Source of the DNA: Hofstenia miamia | Lineage: Eukaryota > Xenacoelomorpha > Acoela | Direction: 5' to 3' | Assembly: GCA_004352715.1 (NCBI GenBank) | Contig: SCFE01000037.1 | Span: 1,689,420-1,753,419, forward strand | Length of the DNA: 64,000 nt | Shown: positions 1 to 11,369 of the stretch, piece after piece | How positions within the stretch are numbered: position 1 is the stretch's first letter | Layout: each line of letters begins with the position of its first letter | The notes under the pieces: model-generated | What the model was told of the DNA's origin: nothing | The model's input: the letters and a program-made list of their open reading frames with translations, nothing else | Database searches by the model: none | Position numbers and translations under genes: made by a program

Positions 1-2047
1 AATGCAGCAATGATGGGTACAAAATTCTTGGCCCCAAATGATTTAAATGAAATTTTGTCATGAGGCTGAGGGAATGTAATAGTTGGCTCACTATTACCAT
101 TACACTTCTTTTGGTGTTTTTCCAAATTTTCACTAGTTCTAAAGCCTGAGAGGCATTTGGTGCAGAAAAAACCACTTGATCTATCCTTAAAGAACTTCAT
201 GCAAGCATTTAAATTGGTAATTGCCACATAATGACGTTTTTCATCTTCTTCCAATAGCAGGAGGTTTGCTTTCTGTTGATGACAGCTTGGAGAGATGTAT
301 GCAGGCACCAACGATTTTTCATGGAGGCTGTACACATTGATGGATATATTATTTAATTCTTCAAACTTACAGATGTCATTGATAGACATTGGAAATGACA
401 TTCCTGAGTAATTGAGAGTGGGTAAAAACCTGTTGAGGCGGCAAATTTCATTACGATGTTTAATTTCAGGGTGGAGACATGCCAGGATAGCATACAAGAA
501 GCACTTGTTTGTTTGTGCAGTGCGAGGGTTTACAAGAAAGTTGTTCTTTTTCAAATAGTCAGGAAGGGGGATGTAACTTCCAGCTCTTGTGGGGCGATAC
601 TTGGCAATATGCAGACTCACTCTGTTGATATTTTTCAGTACCCAATTGGAGCCATTTGCTGCATAAATTGTGATGTAGTTGGCAATTCCATCTACCATTT
701 TCAGAAAATCTGCTTGCTGCAAGCCACTGCTAAAGACGGATACAGGGGAGCTTGTCAGATACAATACCACACTTTTCTGCACACCACTTTCCTCTTTCAC
801 CAACTCCACTTCACAGGAGAGATATACCTTTGAGGAGAAGTGTTTGGCTATATCATCCCGTATAATTTCGTTAATTTCAGGGTAAACAGTAGAGAAGATG
901 GAATAAACATCAATAGATGTTAGAGGACCACTCTGATAGCAAGCAAAACTACCACGACATGCTTGTTCCACTTTACTAAATGACGTACTTGAGGTGGTAT
1001 TTACAGCTTCAAAGTTGTGGGCAGTTAAGTGAGCTTCAAATAGTTGAATATTTGTAAAGTAAATTTTGCATGANCTTTTCTGCACACCACTTTCCTCTTT
1101 CACCAACTCCACTTCACAGGAGAGATATACCTTTGAGGAGAAGTGTTTGGCTATATCACCCCGTATAATTTCGTTAATTTCGGGGTAAACAGTAGAGAAG
1201 ATGGAATAAACATCAATAGATGTTAGAGGACCACTCTGATAGCAAGCAAAACTACCACAACATGCTTGTTCCACTTTACTAAATGACGTACTTGAGGTGG
1301 TATTTACAGCTTCAAAGTTGTGGGCAGTTAAGTGAGCTTCAAATAGTTGAATATTTGTAAAGTAAATTTTGCATGATGGGCATAGATAAACATTATCTGT
1401 TCCATGAACAGATTCAAAGTGAGAGCGCATTAACAAGGGGGTTGGGCTGGTAAAACCACATTCGTCACAAGAAAACGACTTCATTGGAGCAGAGGGTCTA
1501 AAATCAGTATAAGTATATGGAAATTCAAGTGTAATAAATTATATTTATTATTCTAGTGAAAATAAGTAATGAAAAGAAAATACGCTATTTTATACAAAAA
1601 TGTATTTTTAAGCACTAGTTGTACATAATAAAAAAATTATATTTGAACATTTCATTCTAATGAAAATAGTTTAATAAGCAATGGAAAGAAAATACGTTAT
1701 TTCATAAAGACAAAAAATAAATTTCAAAAATGTATTTTTTAAGGGCTAGTTGTAATTACTGCAAATTGATAAATTGTAAATGAGTGGGATTGTGAAAAAT
1801 CAATAACTAAACTTTCTGATTGAATGAAAAACACATGATAGCAAGTTCAAAATGTGTAATATATAATTCGAATAGTTTATATACCTAGATAAATTAAAAA
1901 ACAAAAAGCATACCGGGGAGGAGCTGTACTATTATCACCATTCCCAGACTGTTGGGAGGAGGCACTATACGTATTGGCAGCCATCACGTCTGAATATTTA
2001 TCAGCGAGGGACTTTAAAAGTTCGACGAGAGAAGTAGTAGTGTACAT
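1..2047 (-). CDS. Spliced C2H2-finger / Polinton-type DNA polymerase B N-terminal region (partial)
   Basis: Exon 1 is 2047-1914: ATG, 44 codons and 2 nt, then donor GTATGC. An intron with GT/AG ends follows, and exon 2 starts at 1497 and stays open to the window edge; the phases agree. Exon 2 opens with two C2H2 fingers (CDEC...H-x4-H near 1475-1400, CPSC...H-x3-H near 1390-1322). Further on it has the stretch typical of the N-terminal part of Polinton/Maverick and adintovirus-like PolB: GSNWVLKNI, YRPTRAGSYIPLP, KCFLYAILACLHP, GMSFPMSINDICKFEELN, then a C2HC-like finger (FFCTKCL...H...C, about 180-105). The exonuclease and polymerase motifs would lie left of position 1. A repeated segment around the N at 1074 interrupts the frame as assembled. 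Family assignment is by motif recognition. Whether it is a live element or a decayed copy cannot be told here. Confidence 0.72.
772..1376. repeat. Duplicated 302-bp segment joined by a single N
   Basis: Bases 772-1073 and 1075-1376 are nearly identical, with a few single-base differences (for example atcatcccg versus atcaccccg). They are separated only by the N at 1074. Both copies carry the same coding frame. The pattern fits two haplotype contig ends placed side by side rather than a biological tandem duplication. Confidence 0.75.
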
Positions 2048-2123
2048 TTTCTAAGCAGGAGAGAGGTAAGGCAAGTAGTATCCACGAGAATCAAAAATGA
2101 AATGAAAATTGTATCACTCCCAC

Positions 2124-2137
2124 CTCATATTTAAAGA
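2124..2137 (-). promoter_or_regulatory. TATA-like box upstream of the polymerase-like gene
   Basis: On the minus strand a TTTAAATATG-like stretch lies about 80 bases before the ATG at 2047. It follows a short GC-rich patch (GGCGGGGC) at about 2141-2150. The spacing would allow a short 5' UTR. The sequence is AT-rich throughout, so this is only suggestive. Confidence 0.22.
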
Positions 2138-2229
2138 GTTATGCCCCGCCCACACAATTAAAATGAAATTCTATTGGATATTGAGTGAGTAAATTTAANN
2201 NNNNNNNNNNNNNNNNNNNNNNNNNNNNN

Positions 2230-3000
2230 CAAAAATGCAAATCACTCTTGAAATAACGCTGTCAATAAAAAATCAAATAAAGTCTTTGTGAAAGGGAAAA
2301 CACAAGTCGGTGACGGTTGTAACAATATAACAATACACGTTTCGTGCATTCATGTCGATTTATTATCATATGTCAACTCTTTTTATTAGCTAACCTGATT
2401 AATTTTATAATTCTGAATGAAAAAAACGCTAAGTTTTACATGTTATATGAAAATATGTAAATAAATCAATTGAGTTACAATTGTTTAAATGAGTTAATGT
2501 CACATCATGATACTCGAAAAATATGCATTGTGAAAATAATATATTGAATTCATTCACTCATAAGCCTTCTAACATCTATATTCATCNTAAATTACGATTA
2601 TTAGAAAAACATTTTAAGCGCAAAAATGCAAATCACTTTTTGAAATAACGCTGTCAATCAAATAAAAGTCAAAGAGCAAACACAAGTCAGTGACGATTGT
2701 AACAATATAACAATACACGTTTCATGTAGATTTATTATCATATGTCAAATCTTTTATTAGCTAACCTGATTAATTTTATAATTCCGCCTGAGAAAAACGC
2801 TAAGTTTTACATGTTATATGAAAATATGTAAATAAATCAATTGAGTTACAATTGTTTAAATGAGTTAATGTCACATCATAGAATTAGTTTGCACAAAATG
2901 CGTGAATAAATTGTTTAGTATTTACATGATACTCGAAAAATATGCATTGTGAAAATAATATATTGAATTCATTCACTCATAAGCCTTCTAACATCTATAT
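2230..3000. repeat. Two diverged copies of an AT-rich segment
   Basis: The segment with 'gcaaatcactcttgaaataa', the 'aacaatacacgtttc' motif and 'acatgttatatgaaaatatg' at 2230-2580 recurs at 2621-3000 with indels, including about 60 bases present only in the second copy. An N at 2587 separates them. This is either an old tandem duplication or two haplotypes. No coding content is visible. Confidence 0.6.
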
Positions 3001-3279
3001 TCATCGATGCACGGTTTTGCTTAAACAAAGTATACGCAATATTGGGTTATCAAGTATTTGAATGTCCTCTATATTTCATACGGGTGTAATATTAACTCGC
3101 TTCTACGTTTTACTTTTTCCGAAAATTTGCTTGTTTTTATTGTGTATTATGCCTATAACGATTTGGTCATTTTATTATCCTAGCAAACAAATTAAACTTG
3201 TGAATTTCTATAATGGAAAAACGCCAACATATTTGGAAAACGATATTGTAGCCTTTGTGTGTCTGCGTCTTTATACATA

Positions 3280-4070
3280 AAACACGGAAATTTTTACAGG
3301 TAAGAGAAAATAGTCACTAACGTGTTATTACAAAACGCAATGTAAACCCCATTACCCAACTAATACATGCAAACAAGGGCATGTCCGCATGGAAATTTTT
3401 TATGGATAAGAGAAATTAGTCCACAATGTGTTATTACAAACGGTGTAAACCAAATTAGCCATCAAATGTGCGTAAACAACAGTATGTTTGCAAGCTAAAA
3501 TAGCGTGTGATATACCATGTATATTAACAAAACATGTAAAGAAATTGGCCATGTAAATTAATCATTAAGGGAAGTAACCAAATTATTTGGCGTATAACCA
3601 AGAAAAGTAAATCATTAGAACCATGTGGAATTTTTTGTACATGAAATAACATACTTTGAAAGTGATATGAAATCTTTACATGTAATGCTGGTTTACCAAA
3701 AACGAATTAAATGTATGCGTAAGCAATTCAAAAACATGGAAATTTTTTATGGGTAAAAATAGTAATATTAACGATTGTGAGTGGTATACCCTGACAAAGC
3801 GATGTGCAGCCTTTACATGTAATGTTAGTTTACCAAAAACGAATTAAACGCAGTCCATGTAAGCAATCGAAATTTATGGATAAAAATTAGTCAGCAAAAC
3901 GTAATGTGTGTATGCATGCGACATGTAATAATATCTATAATACGCTGTATAGCAACATGTAATCAACAATATGAATCACCATGTAAATATCACAAAAATG
4001 ATTCACCCGTAAATGCCATAAAAATGAGTTTGTAAATTATCTAGATAACATTTCCAAACACCCCTTGATA
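3280..4070. repeat. Degenerate tandem repeat, irregular units of roughly 100-130 bp and longer
   Basis: Variants of 'ggaaattttttatggataa', followed by a 'tgttattacaaaacg'-like motif and 'tgtaaacc', recur near 3288, 3395, 3738 and 3868. Unit length is irregular. A short open stretch at 3062-3280 lies just before and looks like chance. Nothing else is visible here. Confidence 0.45.
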
Positions 4071-4129
4071 TCTGTAAGTCAGTAATTAAACATATTCAAG
4101 ACACCAGCAATTCTCAATGTCAAAATACG

Positions 4130-5380
4130 CATTATGGAATTAAATTATTGAACAAAAAGGATATTCATATGCGAAATAATGTTATAACAACGACTGAAAA
4201 CATTTACGAAACGTTATCAAAGAAAAACGCTGAAATTCGTATAATGCTTAAAAACGCTTTTGAAAAACAAATCAATAACTGCGTGGATTACTATCAATAG
4301 CCTGGTAATAAATTAATACGGTTTCAGATAGAATCGACTTGCATGAATACATTTGCTTTAGGCTATACATAATAATAGAAAAAGCACACATTAGCGAAAT
4401 AAATTATTGGATATTTATAGGCGAAAATAATATTATAACAGCACTTGAAATATTTACAGAAAGCATTATCAAAGAAAAACGATTAAATTCGTATAATGCT
4501 TAATATACTTTGAAAAACGAATGAATAATTGTATAGGCTACTAACAATGGTCAGTGAATTAATTAATATGGTGTCATGTAGAATCGGTTTGCATGAATAC
4601 GTTTTGTTTAAGACTATGCGTAATAATAGAAAAAGCACGCATTATGGAAATGTTCTTGAATAAGACTGATATTCATATATGAAATAATGTTATAACAACG
4701 CCTAAAAGCATTTACAGAAACCGATATCAGAGAAAAAGCATTTAAATTCGTATAATGCTTAATACACTTTGCAAAACGAATGAATAATTGTATAGATTAT
4801 GAACAATAGTCGGTGAATTAATACGATGTCATATAGAATCGGTTTGCATGAATACTTTTTGTTGCGTAATAATAGAAAAGCACGCATTATGGACATGTTC
4901 TTGAATAAGATGGATATTAATACGCGAAATAATGTTATAACAACGCCTGAAAACATTTACAGAACGTGCTATCAAAGAAAAAGCATTTAAATTCGTACAA
5001 TAGTTAATACGTTTTAAAAAAACAAATGAATAATTGCGTGGGTTACTAACAAAAGTCGGTGAATTAATTAATGCGATGTCATATAGAACTGTTTTGCATG
5101 GATACATTTGTTTTTTAGGTTGTGCGTAATAATAGAAGAACATGCATTATGGAAATGTTGTTGAACAAAACGACATCCAATATCAAATAATGTTATAAGA
5201 CTTAAAAATATATACAGAAAGCCATTAACAAAGTAAAACCCTGAAATTCGCAGAATGCTTTAATACGTTTTTGAAAAAGTCGGTTATTAACAACCCCCAA
5301 AAATTATTTAGTACACTACCATAGAATCGTTTTCCACAAATACATTTGTTTTTAGGTTGTTCGTAATAATAGAAGTAACA
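4130..5380. repeat. Tandem array with ~250-bp units, about five copies
   Basis: The motif 'aaataatgttataac', followed by 'aaacatttacagaa', 'atcaaagaaaaa', 'aaattcgtataatgctt' and 'agaatcggtttgcatgaat', recurs starting near 4171, 4421, 4680, 4924 and 5183, so the period is 244-259 bp. Units are diverged by substitutions and small indels. Short open frames on the minus strand repeat in register with the array and are not genes. Confidence 0.7.
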
Positions 5381-6985
5381 AACATGTGAATTTAACGAAC
5401 ATTCATTGTTCCACTTAAAAGACTGAAAAGAATTCTCAAGGAAAAAACCGCTAAGAGTTAATCATGAAAACCCTTGAAAAATATCCAATGGAAAAATAAT
5501 TTGTAAATGAATTAATCCAATAGAACAAGTTTGTGAATAAATAGGCGTCACCACACACAGTATTTGAACAATACGTCAAACACATTTAACAGAAAAGGTT
5601 GGTTTTTGCTATTACAAAATAATTCAATTTCAGGTTACATCGACTTGAGCGTTAAGTGATATGACTCATATTAGCATGACATTAAATTAACAAATAACGA
5701 TTTCAAAAAAACATTCATTGTTACATAAAGACATAAAATCACTCTCAAGGAAACGCTCAGAGATGAGAGCACTAAACAGTTTTAACAATATGAAATATAA
5801 ATTACAACAGCAATCTGGAAAAGAACTAACGCATATAATTAGTTTGTCCGCAATGTGTAAAAAAATTTTCTAAGCATTACACACCCTCCGTAAAAATGCG
5901 CTATAAAATAAATGATGAGAGGATAGGATATTTACAATCGCAGTAACGCTAAACTAGCAAGTAGCAAACAAATGATTTCATGAAACAACCGTTTACAGAA
6001 AACCATTCTCGAATAAAAGCGGTGAAATCTATATGGCATTTAAGACCTTTCGAAAAATATATAATAAAATGTCTTGGACATTTATGGATAGGCGTTTATG
6101 AACATTTTCAGAAATAGTGTAAAATACATTAAAATAACATTGTATAAATAAAAATCAAATCTAGTAGTGGTTTAAAGAATTTTAAGTTAAACACTTAAGA
6201 GCCAAAGAAAGCGTATTTATTCTTCAACAATATTTTACAACCATTCTTGAACAAATTATATTGATTGAAATATAAAATATAGAATACAACAAACATTGCT
6301 ACAAGCGCTATACAAATTTTCTCGGAGAAATAAATTTAAAAGCGAATGACATTCTCCATCATAAAGTTTAACAAACAGATTTAATTTGAAAATGGCTAAT
6401 CACTACGTTAATGTAATATGAGCGATTGCAGATAAATGCTAGCAAATTTCTTAGCGAAATATATTCTTAACATTTCCGAATATTATTACGAAGAATGATA
6501 TACATGTATAATTATAATAAAGAAACATTAATAAAGATAATTGCTTACTATAGTTAAACAATCAAAAATTTCGATAGTAAAATTGAGTAATTAGAACAAA
6601 GGAATAAATGTCAGCCAATCAAATTTGAATTAAATAAGGTTGGTTGATGCATTATTTTATGACCGTAAAAATAATCTCACAAGAGTCATAAATGTTTGAA
6701 ATTTGCTTAATTGGAAATTTTTTTAAGAGACATCTAGTTAAGTATTAGTGATATAGGATAAACATTTAAATAACATTTCAGTTCTTCTACACATTGTAAT
6801 TTTTAAAGATTAATTTCAAACTCCAATAAATATAACACGAATGAAATAGTGATAAAGGGACGTTTCAAGAATTTGAAAAAATTACATGAAAACTGAGATA
6901 TAAGTGTTTACTATTACTCCAATAAATAATTCAACATGACATTATAATAAGGTTTTTCCATATTTTATTTTCACTGTTATATACA
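5381..6985. other. AT-rich non-coding stretch with scattered satellite-like motifs
   Basis: No open frame, splice-like block or clear mobile element is visible. Motifs such as 'ctcaaggaaacgct' and 'aaaaaccgctaagag' echo those in the arrays to the left, so this may be an older eroded part of the same satellite field. Confidence 0.4.
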
Positions 6986-6989
6986 ATGT

Positions 6990-7795
6990 TTTAATATTTC
7001 TTTTTTCATTAATCATGCTTTTGTTTTTAACGTGCTTTTGATGTGTTAATGGTTTATTTTATTTGCCTATATGCGTTGATGTAATATTTCTATTTTCACC
7101 AAACATGCTTTTGTTTTAAAACGATTTTTATATGTTAATGATTTATTTTATTCGCCTATATACGTAATGTAATATTTCTATTTTACCAAGCACATTTTTG
7201 TTTAAAACGATTTTTATATGTTAATGATCTATTTTATTTGCCTATATACGTAATGTAATATTTCTATTTTACCAAACACGTTTTTGTTTTAAAACAATTT
7301 TTATGTTATTGTTTATTCGCCTATATATGTTGATGTAATATTTTTATTTTCACGAAACACGTTTCTGTTTTAAAACGATTTTTATATGTTAATGATTTAA
7401 TTTTTTCGCCTATATACGTGATGTAATATTTTTATTTTCACGAAACACGTTTCTGTTTTAAAACGATTTTTATATGTTAATGATTTAATTTTTTCACCTA
7501 TATACGTGATGTAATATTTTTATTTTCACGAAACACATTTATGTTTTAAAACGATTTTTATATGTTAATGATTTAATTTTTTCACCTATATATGTGATGT
7601 AATATTTTATTTTCATGAAACACATTTCGGTTTTAAAACAATTTTTATATGTTAATAGTTTACTCGCCTATATACATTTATGTAATATTTCCATTTTAAC
7701 CAAACATGCTTTTGTTTTAAAATAATTTTTATGTGTTAATGGTTTACTCTCCTATATGCGTTAATGTAATATCTATTTTCACTAACTGAGCTTAC
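6990..7795. repeat. Tandem array with ~86-bp units, about nine to ten copies
   Basis: Each unit reads roughly 'atgtaatatttctatttt', a 'caccaaacatgctttt' variant, 'gttttaaaacgatttttat', 'atgttaatgattta' and 'cgcctatatacgt'. Neighbouring units around 7370-7560 are almost identical, which suggests recent homogenisation. One further unit lies right of the gap at 16690-16790, where it again leads into the conserved module. Confidence 0.8.
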
Positions 7796-8520
7796 ATTTT
7801 TACAAATTATATAGTACTTGGGTGTTATCAAATGTCACTAGATATTTTATTTTGGAATTGTTATTATCGTTTTCATTGCTCATGGTTTAGGTCCGTGGTA
7901 ACAATAGGCCTCCTGGGGAAAGCCAGCCACATTAAATAAATGGCTTAACGCATTTCTGGCGGCCACCTCCTGGGTGAATGTGGAAGTGCCGTCATATTTT
8001 AGAATGAAGATGGAAACTTGAAGATTGTACAATGCTGAACTTCATCACTCAAAGCCATTGTGGTAATGTATGCTTTTACAATTTACACGCAATTGCTAAA
8101 GAAATTGTTGTTTTCCACCTCTTGCATATTTGTTTTGATCAATATTAACACACTTGGAAACACGCTCTAATGCAAATAACACATCATTTATTTGGGTTTT
8201 AGATCTATGAATTGGTTTCCTTAAGACCATGGTGTTGCATGTTTAAACATTTTTACAACAAACACACCCTAAGTGAAATTTTTCATCAAAAATATCAGTT
8301 TGCCTAAATGCTAAAAATCAAAGATTCTCACTTTAGTCTGAACAAATTGTCTAAAAAATTAATTTGCTCATTTTAGTTTTGTCAAAAATATTTCATCGCT
8401 AGATGGCGTCCAATAGAATCACTTCATTTCCACATGGTAAATAGTAATGGGGTGTTACGAGAACTTCAGGGTGTCCCAATGGGGAGGGGTCTAGCCCTTC
8501 TTAACTACTATGATCTAAGA
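7796..8520. repeat. Dispersed module with conserved GC-rich core, copy A
   Basis: This sequence directly follows the 86-bp array and matches 16800-17475. The first 250 or so bases, including a GC-rich core with GGCCTCCTGGGGAAAGCC and GGCGGCCACCTCCTGGG (about 7905-7975), look identical or nearly so between copies. The right part, ending near 'aactactatg', is clearly diverged with indels. 'GCTAGATGGCG' near the right end is kept in both. An array plus conserved core resembles non-autonomous Helentron-type elements, but the ends do not prove that. An unannotated structured RNA is an alternative. Confidence 0.6.
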
Positions 8521-9110
8521 AAAGTAAAAGGTATTGATAAAAGCTCAACAAAAAAATTAGAAAAGGTTATTTTCTCAAACAAGTGCGCTACTTTTTGATA
8601 TGGGTCAAAATGACCCAATTCAGTAATCAGCGTGGTAAATGGAGTGTAGTAAAGCGCGGGTTAAGCAATTTCAACATATTGTTCAAAATGATTAGCTGTC
8701 TTAGGAAAACGATAAACCTAGAAATATAATCCAGACTTGTATAAAAAACAACTTTTGTATCAGTAAATAATATATTTGCATAATTTAATAGATTCAATGA
8801 GTAATGCATGGCAAATTGAATCATTGTAAAAGGTTGCACTCGTATTGGCCCCATTGACATATTTATTACACCTATAGCAAATTTTCGAACTATTGCTCTA
8901 ATACGAAATTTAAAATTTAGTTCGTATCAAAAGTTTCTTGAAATTGTCAAATTTGGGAACCTTAACGTTATTGATATTAAAAGTTAATGCTGAAATATTG
9001 TAATTGTTCTTAGTGGGCTGCAACATACAAAATTCTGTATAAAATATGCCTACATATTGCTTTACACTATAGTATTGGTTGTGGGGACATATTTTAGTTG
9101 TAACAACAGT
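8521..9110. other. Non-coding stretch with nothing recognisable
   Basis: AT-rich sequence. The only open frame of note (8627-8860, minus) has no recognisable motif and no splice context. No terminal repeats were seen. Confidence 0.4.
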
Positions 9111-9114
9111 AGTA

Positions 9115-9205
9115 ATGGAGGCCGAGATGGGAGGACACTAACTCGGCTTCTGATTGGTCGAGAGCTTATGACGTCACACGTCACATGACAGACCGCAAAT
9201 ATTGA
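9115..9205. promoter_or_regulatory. Cluster of CRE and CCAAT-type motifs
   Basis: A perfect CRE palindrome TGACGTCA is at 9169-9176. A second CRE-like half (cgtcacatgac) follows within ten bases, and an inverted CCAAT core (ATTGG) is at 9153-9157. The patch is more GC-rich than its surroundings. This arrangement is typical of metazoan proximal promoters, but no transcript start or coding exon can be tied to it. It could instead lie inside an unrecognised repeat. Confidence 0.35.
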
Positions 9206-9422
9206 AGGGNTCAAAAAAGCAATTTCAGTAAGTTTACAAATTGCAACTTGAGTATATTACATAGTATGCAATTATACATTTTTAGAAATCATTTAGTATT
9301 TTAAAGTTTTCTTGTTTTTTGGAATCTAATTGAAAGCATATTTATACAATCTTCCTACGTGCTCTATTATACTAAAATTATTTATTAAATTCGAAAAATC
9401 TAAATTTCATGCTACATCAAAC

Positions 9423-9584
9423 CAGTGGTGTAACTAAAAAATGGGGTCAATTTCAATCTGAATAATACAAACAAAATAATTTTCTACAAATTTTATTATA
9501 CTTTCAACAAAATTCCCAGCTTCAGAATCCAAATTTGAAAATTTGGAGGCATGTCTCCGTTTTCTCCCCTTTGCTACACCTATG
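9423..9584. mobile_element. hAT-type MITE, 162 bp
   Basis: The left end CAGTGGTGTAAC and the right end (reverse complement CATAGGTGTAGC) form imperfect terminal inverted repeats. They are flanked by 8-bp duplications differing at two sites (catcaaac at 9415-9422, tatcaatc at 9585-9592). Both ends lead into G-rich tracts (atgggg, aggggag). An 8-bp target duplication is typical of hAT transposons. No transposase is encoded. Confidence 0.65.
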
Positions 9585-9965
9585 TATCAATCTCAATTGA
9601 TAGCAGTTACAAACCACTAACTATTCTCTGTATATGATAAATCACAAATATCTTTTCCGTTAAACACGAAAAGAGCCTTATTTGTTGTAAATCATAATGT
9701 GCAAATATCCTAAAACTACAGAAATCATCAAATATTTGCGACAATTTGTTCTTACTTGACTACATAATGCTCGATTTAACTTGTTGATTTTGATTTATGT
9801 TTTATAATATGTAAATATGTTTTTGTTCCTTTGTAAGGAATGTTAATTCAATTCAATTCAATAATGTGCAAATGCTACTAGCAATATAATTGTTGAATTC
9901 ATATTGTGAAAGATGCAATATTATTTTTTTCTAAATTTACTAATAACGTTTCTGTAATAATTGAT

Positions 9966-10030
9966 TAGCGCGAGCCCCCGCAAGCACGGGGCCCATGCCA
10001 TTCGCCCCTCCCCTTAAAACTGGATATGCG
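9966..10030. other. Short GC-rich patch before a gap
   Basis: The tract with 'gcgcgagcccccgcaagc' and 'cgcccctcccc' stands out in an AT-rich setting. It may be one end of a GC-rich MITE like the others in this window, but no partner end is visible before the gap at 10096. Confidence 0.3.
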
Positions 10031-10095
10031 AATTAAATTACCAAACGCAATCAGAATTTTAATCTATCCTTGAGAAGGATATTGTAGTACATATA

Positions 10096-11095
10096 NNNNN
10101 NNNNNNNNNNNNNNNNNNNNNNNNNNNNNNNNNNNNNNNNNNNNNNNNNNNNNNNNNNNNNNNNNNNNNNNNNNNNNNNNNNNNNNNNNNNNNNNNNNNN
10201 NNNNNNNNNNNNNNNNNNNNNNNNNNNNNNNNNNNNNNNNNNNNNNNNNNNNNNNNNNNNNNNNNNNNNNNNNNNNNNNNNNNNNNNNNNNNNNNNNNNN
10301 NNNNNNNNNNNNNNNNNNNNNNNNNNNNNNNNNNNNNNNNNNNNNNNNNNNNNNNNNNNNNNNNNNNNNNNNNNNNNNNNNNNNNNNNNNNNNNNNNNNN
10401 NNNNNNNNNNNNNNNNNNNNNNNNNNNNNNNNNNNNNNNNNNNNNNNNNNNNNNNNNNNNNNNNNNNNNNNNNNNNNNNNNNNNNNNNNNNNNNNNNNNN
10501 NNNNNNNNNNNNNNNNNNNNNNNNNNNNNNNNNNNNNNNNNNNNNNNNNNNNNNNNNNNNNNNNNNNNNNNNNNNNNNNNNNNNNNNNNNNNNNNNNNNN
10601 NNNNNNNNNNNNNNNNNNNNNNNNNNNNNNNNNNNNNNNNNNNNNNNNNNNNNNNNNNNNNNNNNNNNNNNNNNNNNNNNNNNNNNNNNNNNNNNNNNNN
10701 NNNNNNNNNNNNNNNNNNNNNNNNNNNNNNNNNNNNNNNNNNNNNNNNNNNNNNNNNNNNNNNNNNNNNNNNNNNNNNNNNNNNNNNNNNNNNNNNNNNN
10801 NNNNNNNNNNNNNNNNNNNNNNNNNNNNNNNNNNNNNNNNNNNNNNNNNNNNNNNNNNNNNNNNNNNNNNNNNNNNNNNNNNNNNNNNNNNNNNNNNNNN
10901 NNNNNNNNNNNNNNNNNNNNNNNNNNNNNNNNNNNNNNNNNNNNNNNNNNNNNNNNNNNNNNNNNNNNNNNNNNNNNNNNNNNNNNNNNNNNNNNNNNNN
11001 NNNNNNNNNNNNNNNNNNNNNNNNNNNNNNNNNNNNNNNNNNNNNNNNNNNNNNNNNNNNNNNNNNNNNNNNNNNNNNNNNNNNNNNNNNNNNNN
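10096..11095. other. Assembly gap, 1000 N
   Basis: A round-number run of N. The true distance is unknown. An open frame on the minus strand runs into its right edge. Confidence 0.95.
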
Positions 11096-11294
11096 GTGCT
11101 AAATAGTTTTTCAAAACTTTTTTCATTATTTGTTTCAGATTTAACAACTGTCAATTCAATTTTCGTTAAGACTTGGTTAACAAAACTAAACACATCTTCT
11201 ATTTTTTTCACATGAACGCTCTTCACATAAATATCACAATTATTTCCATTTGTGTTGATAAAACTCCATGATTGATCTCGCATATTATTGAATC
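11096..11294 (-). CDS. Candidate exon cut by the gap, unrecognised
   Basis: A minus-strand acceptor (CACCTTTCCCATAG) at 11295 opens a 199-nt stretch without stops that runs into the gap. It encodes FNNMRDQSWSFINTNG, DIYVKSVHVKKIEDVFSFVN and KSETNNEKSFEKLF. Composition is mixed and hydrophilic, with no obvious domain. The frame needs one base from a preceding exon. It lies beyond the stop codon of the SAM-domain gene, so it would belong to another transcript. A chance open frame is possible. Confidence 0.35.
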
Positions 11295-11369
11295 CTATGG
11301 GAAAGGTGATACTTAGCAAAGCCACATGAGATGCATTATAGATTGGTCTTTCCAAATAAATTTTTCCAT

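Noticed and set aside
456-885. Plus-strand open frames over the polymerase-like region
   Set aside because: Shadows of the minus-strand coding frame, which carries the recognisable motifs.
3062-3280. 72-residue hydrophobic frame resembling a membrane protein
   Set aside because: It lies in repeat-rich AT DNA, with no splice context or similarity; the T-rich composition explains the hydrophobicity.
4759-5143. Overlapping minus-strand frames
   Set aside because: They recur in register with the 250-bp tandem array and so are repeat sequence.
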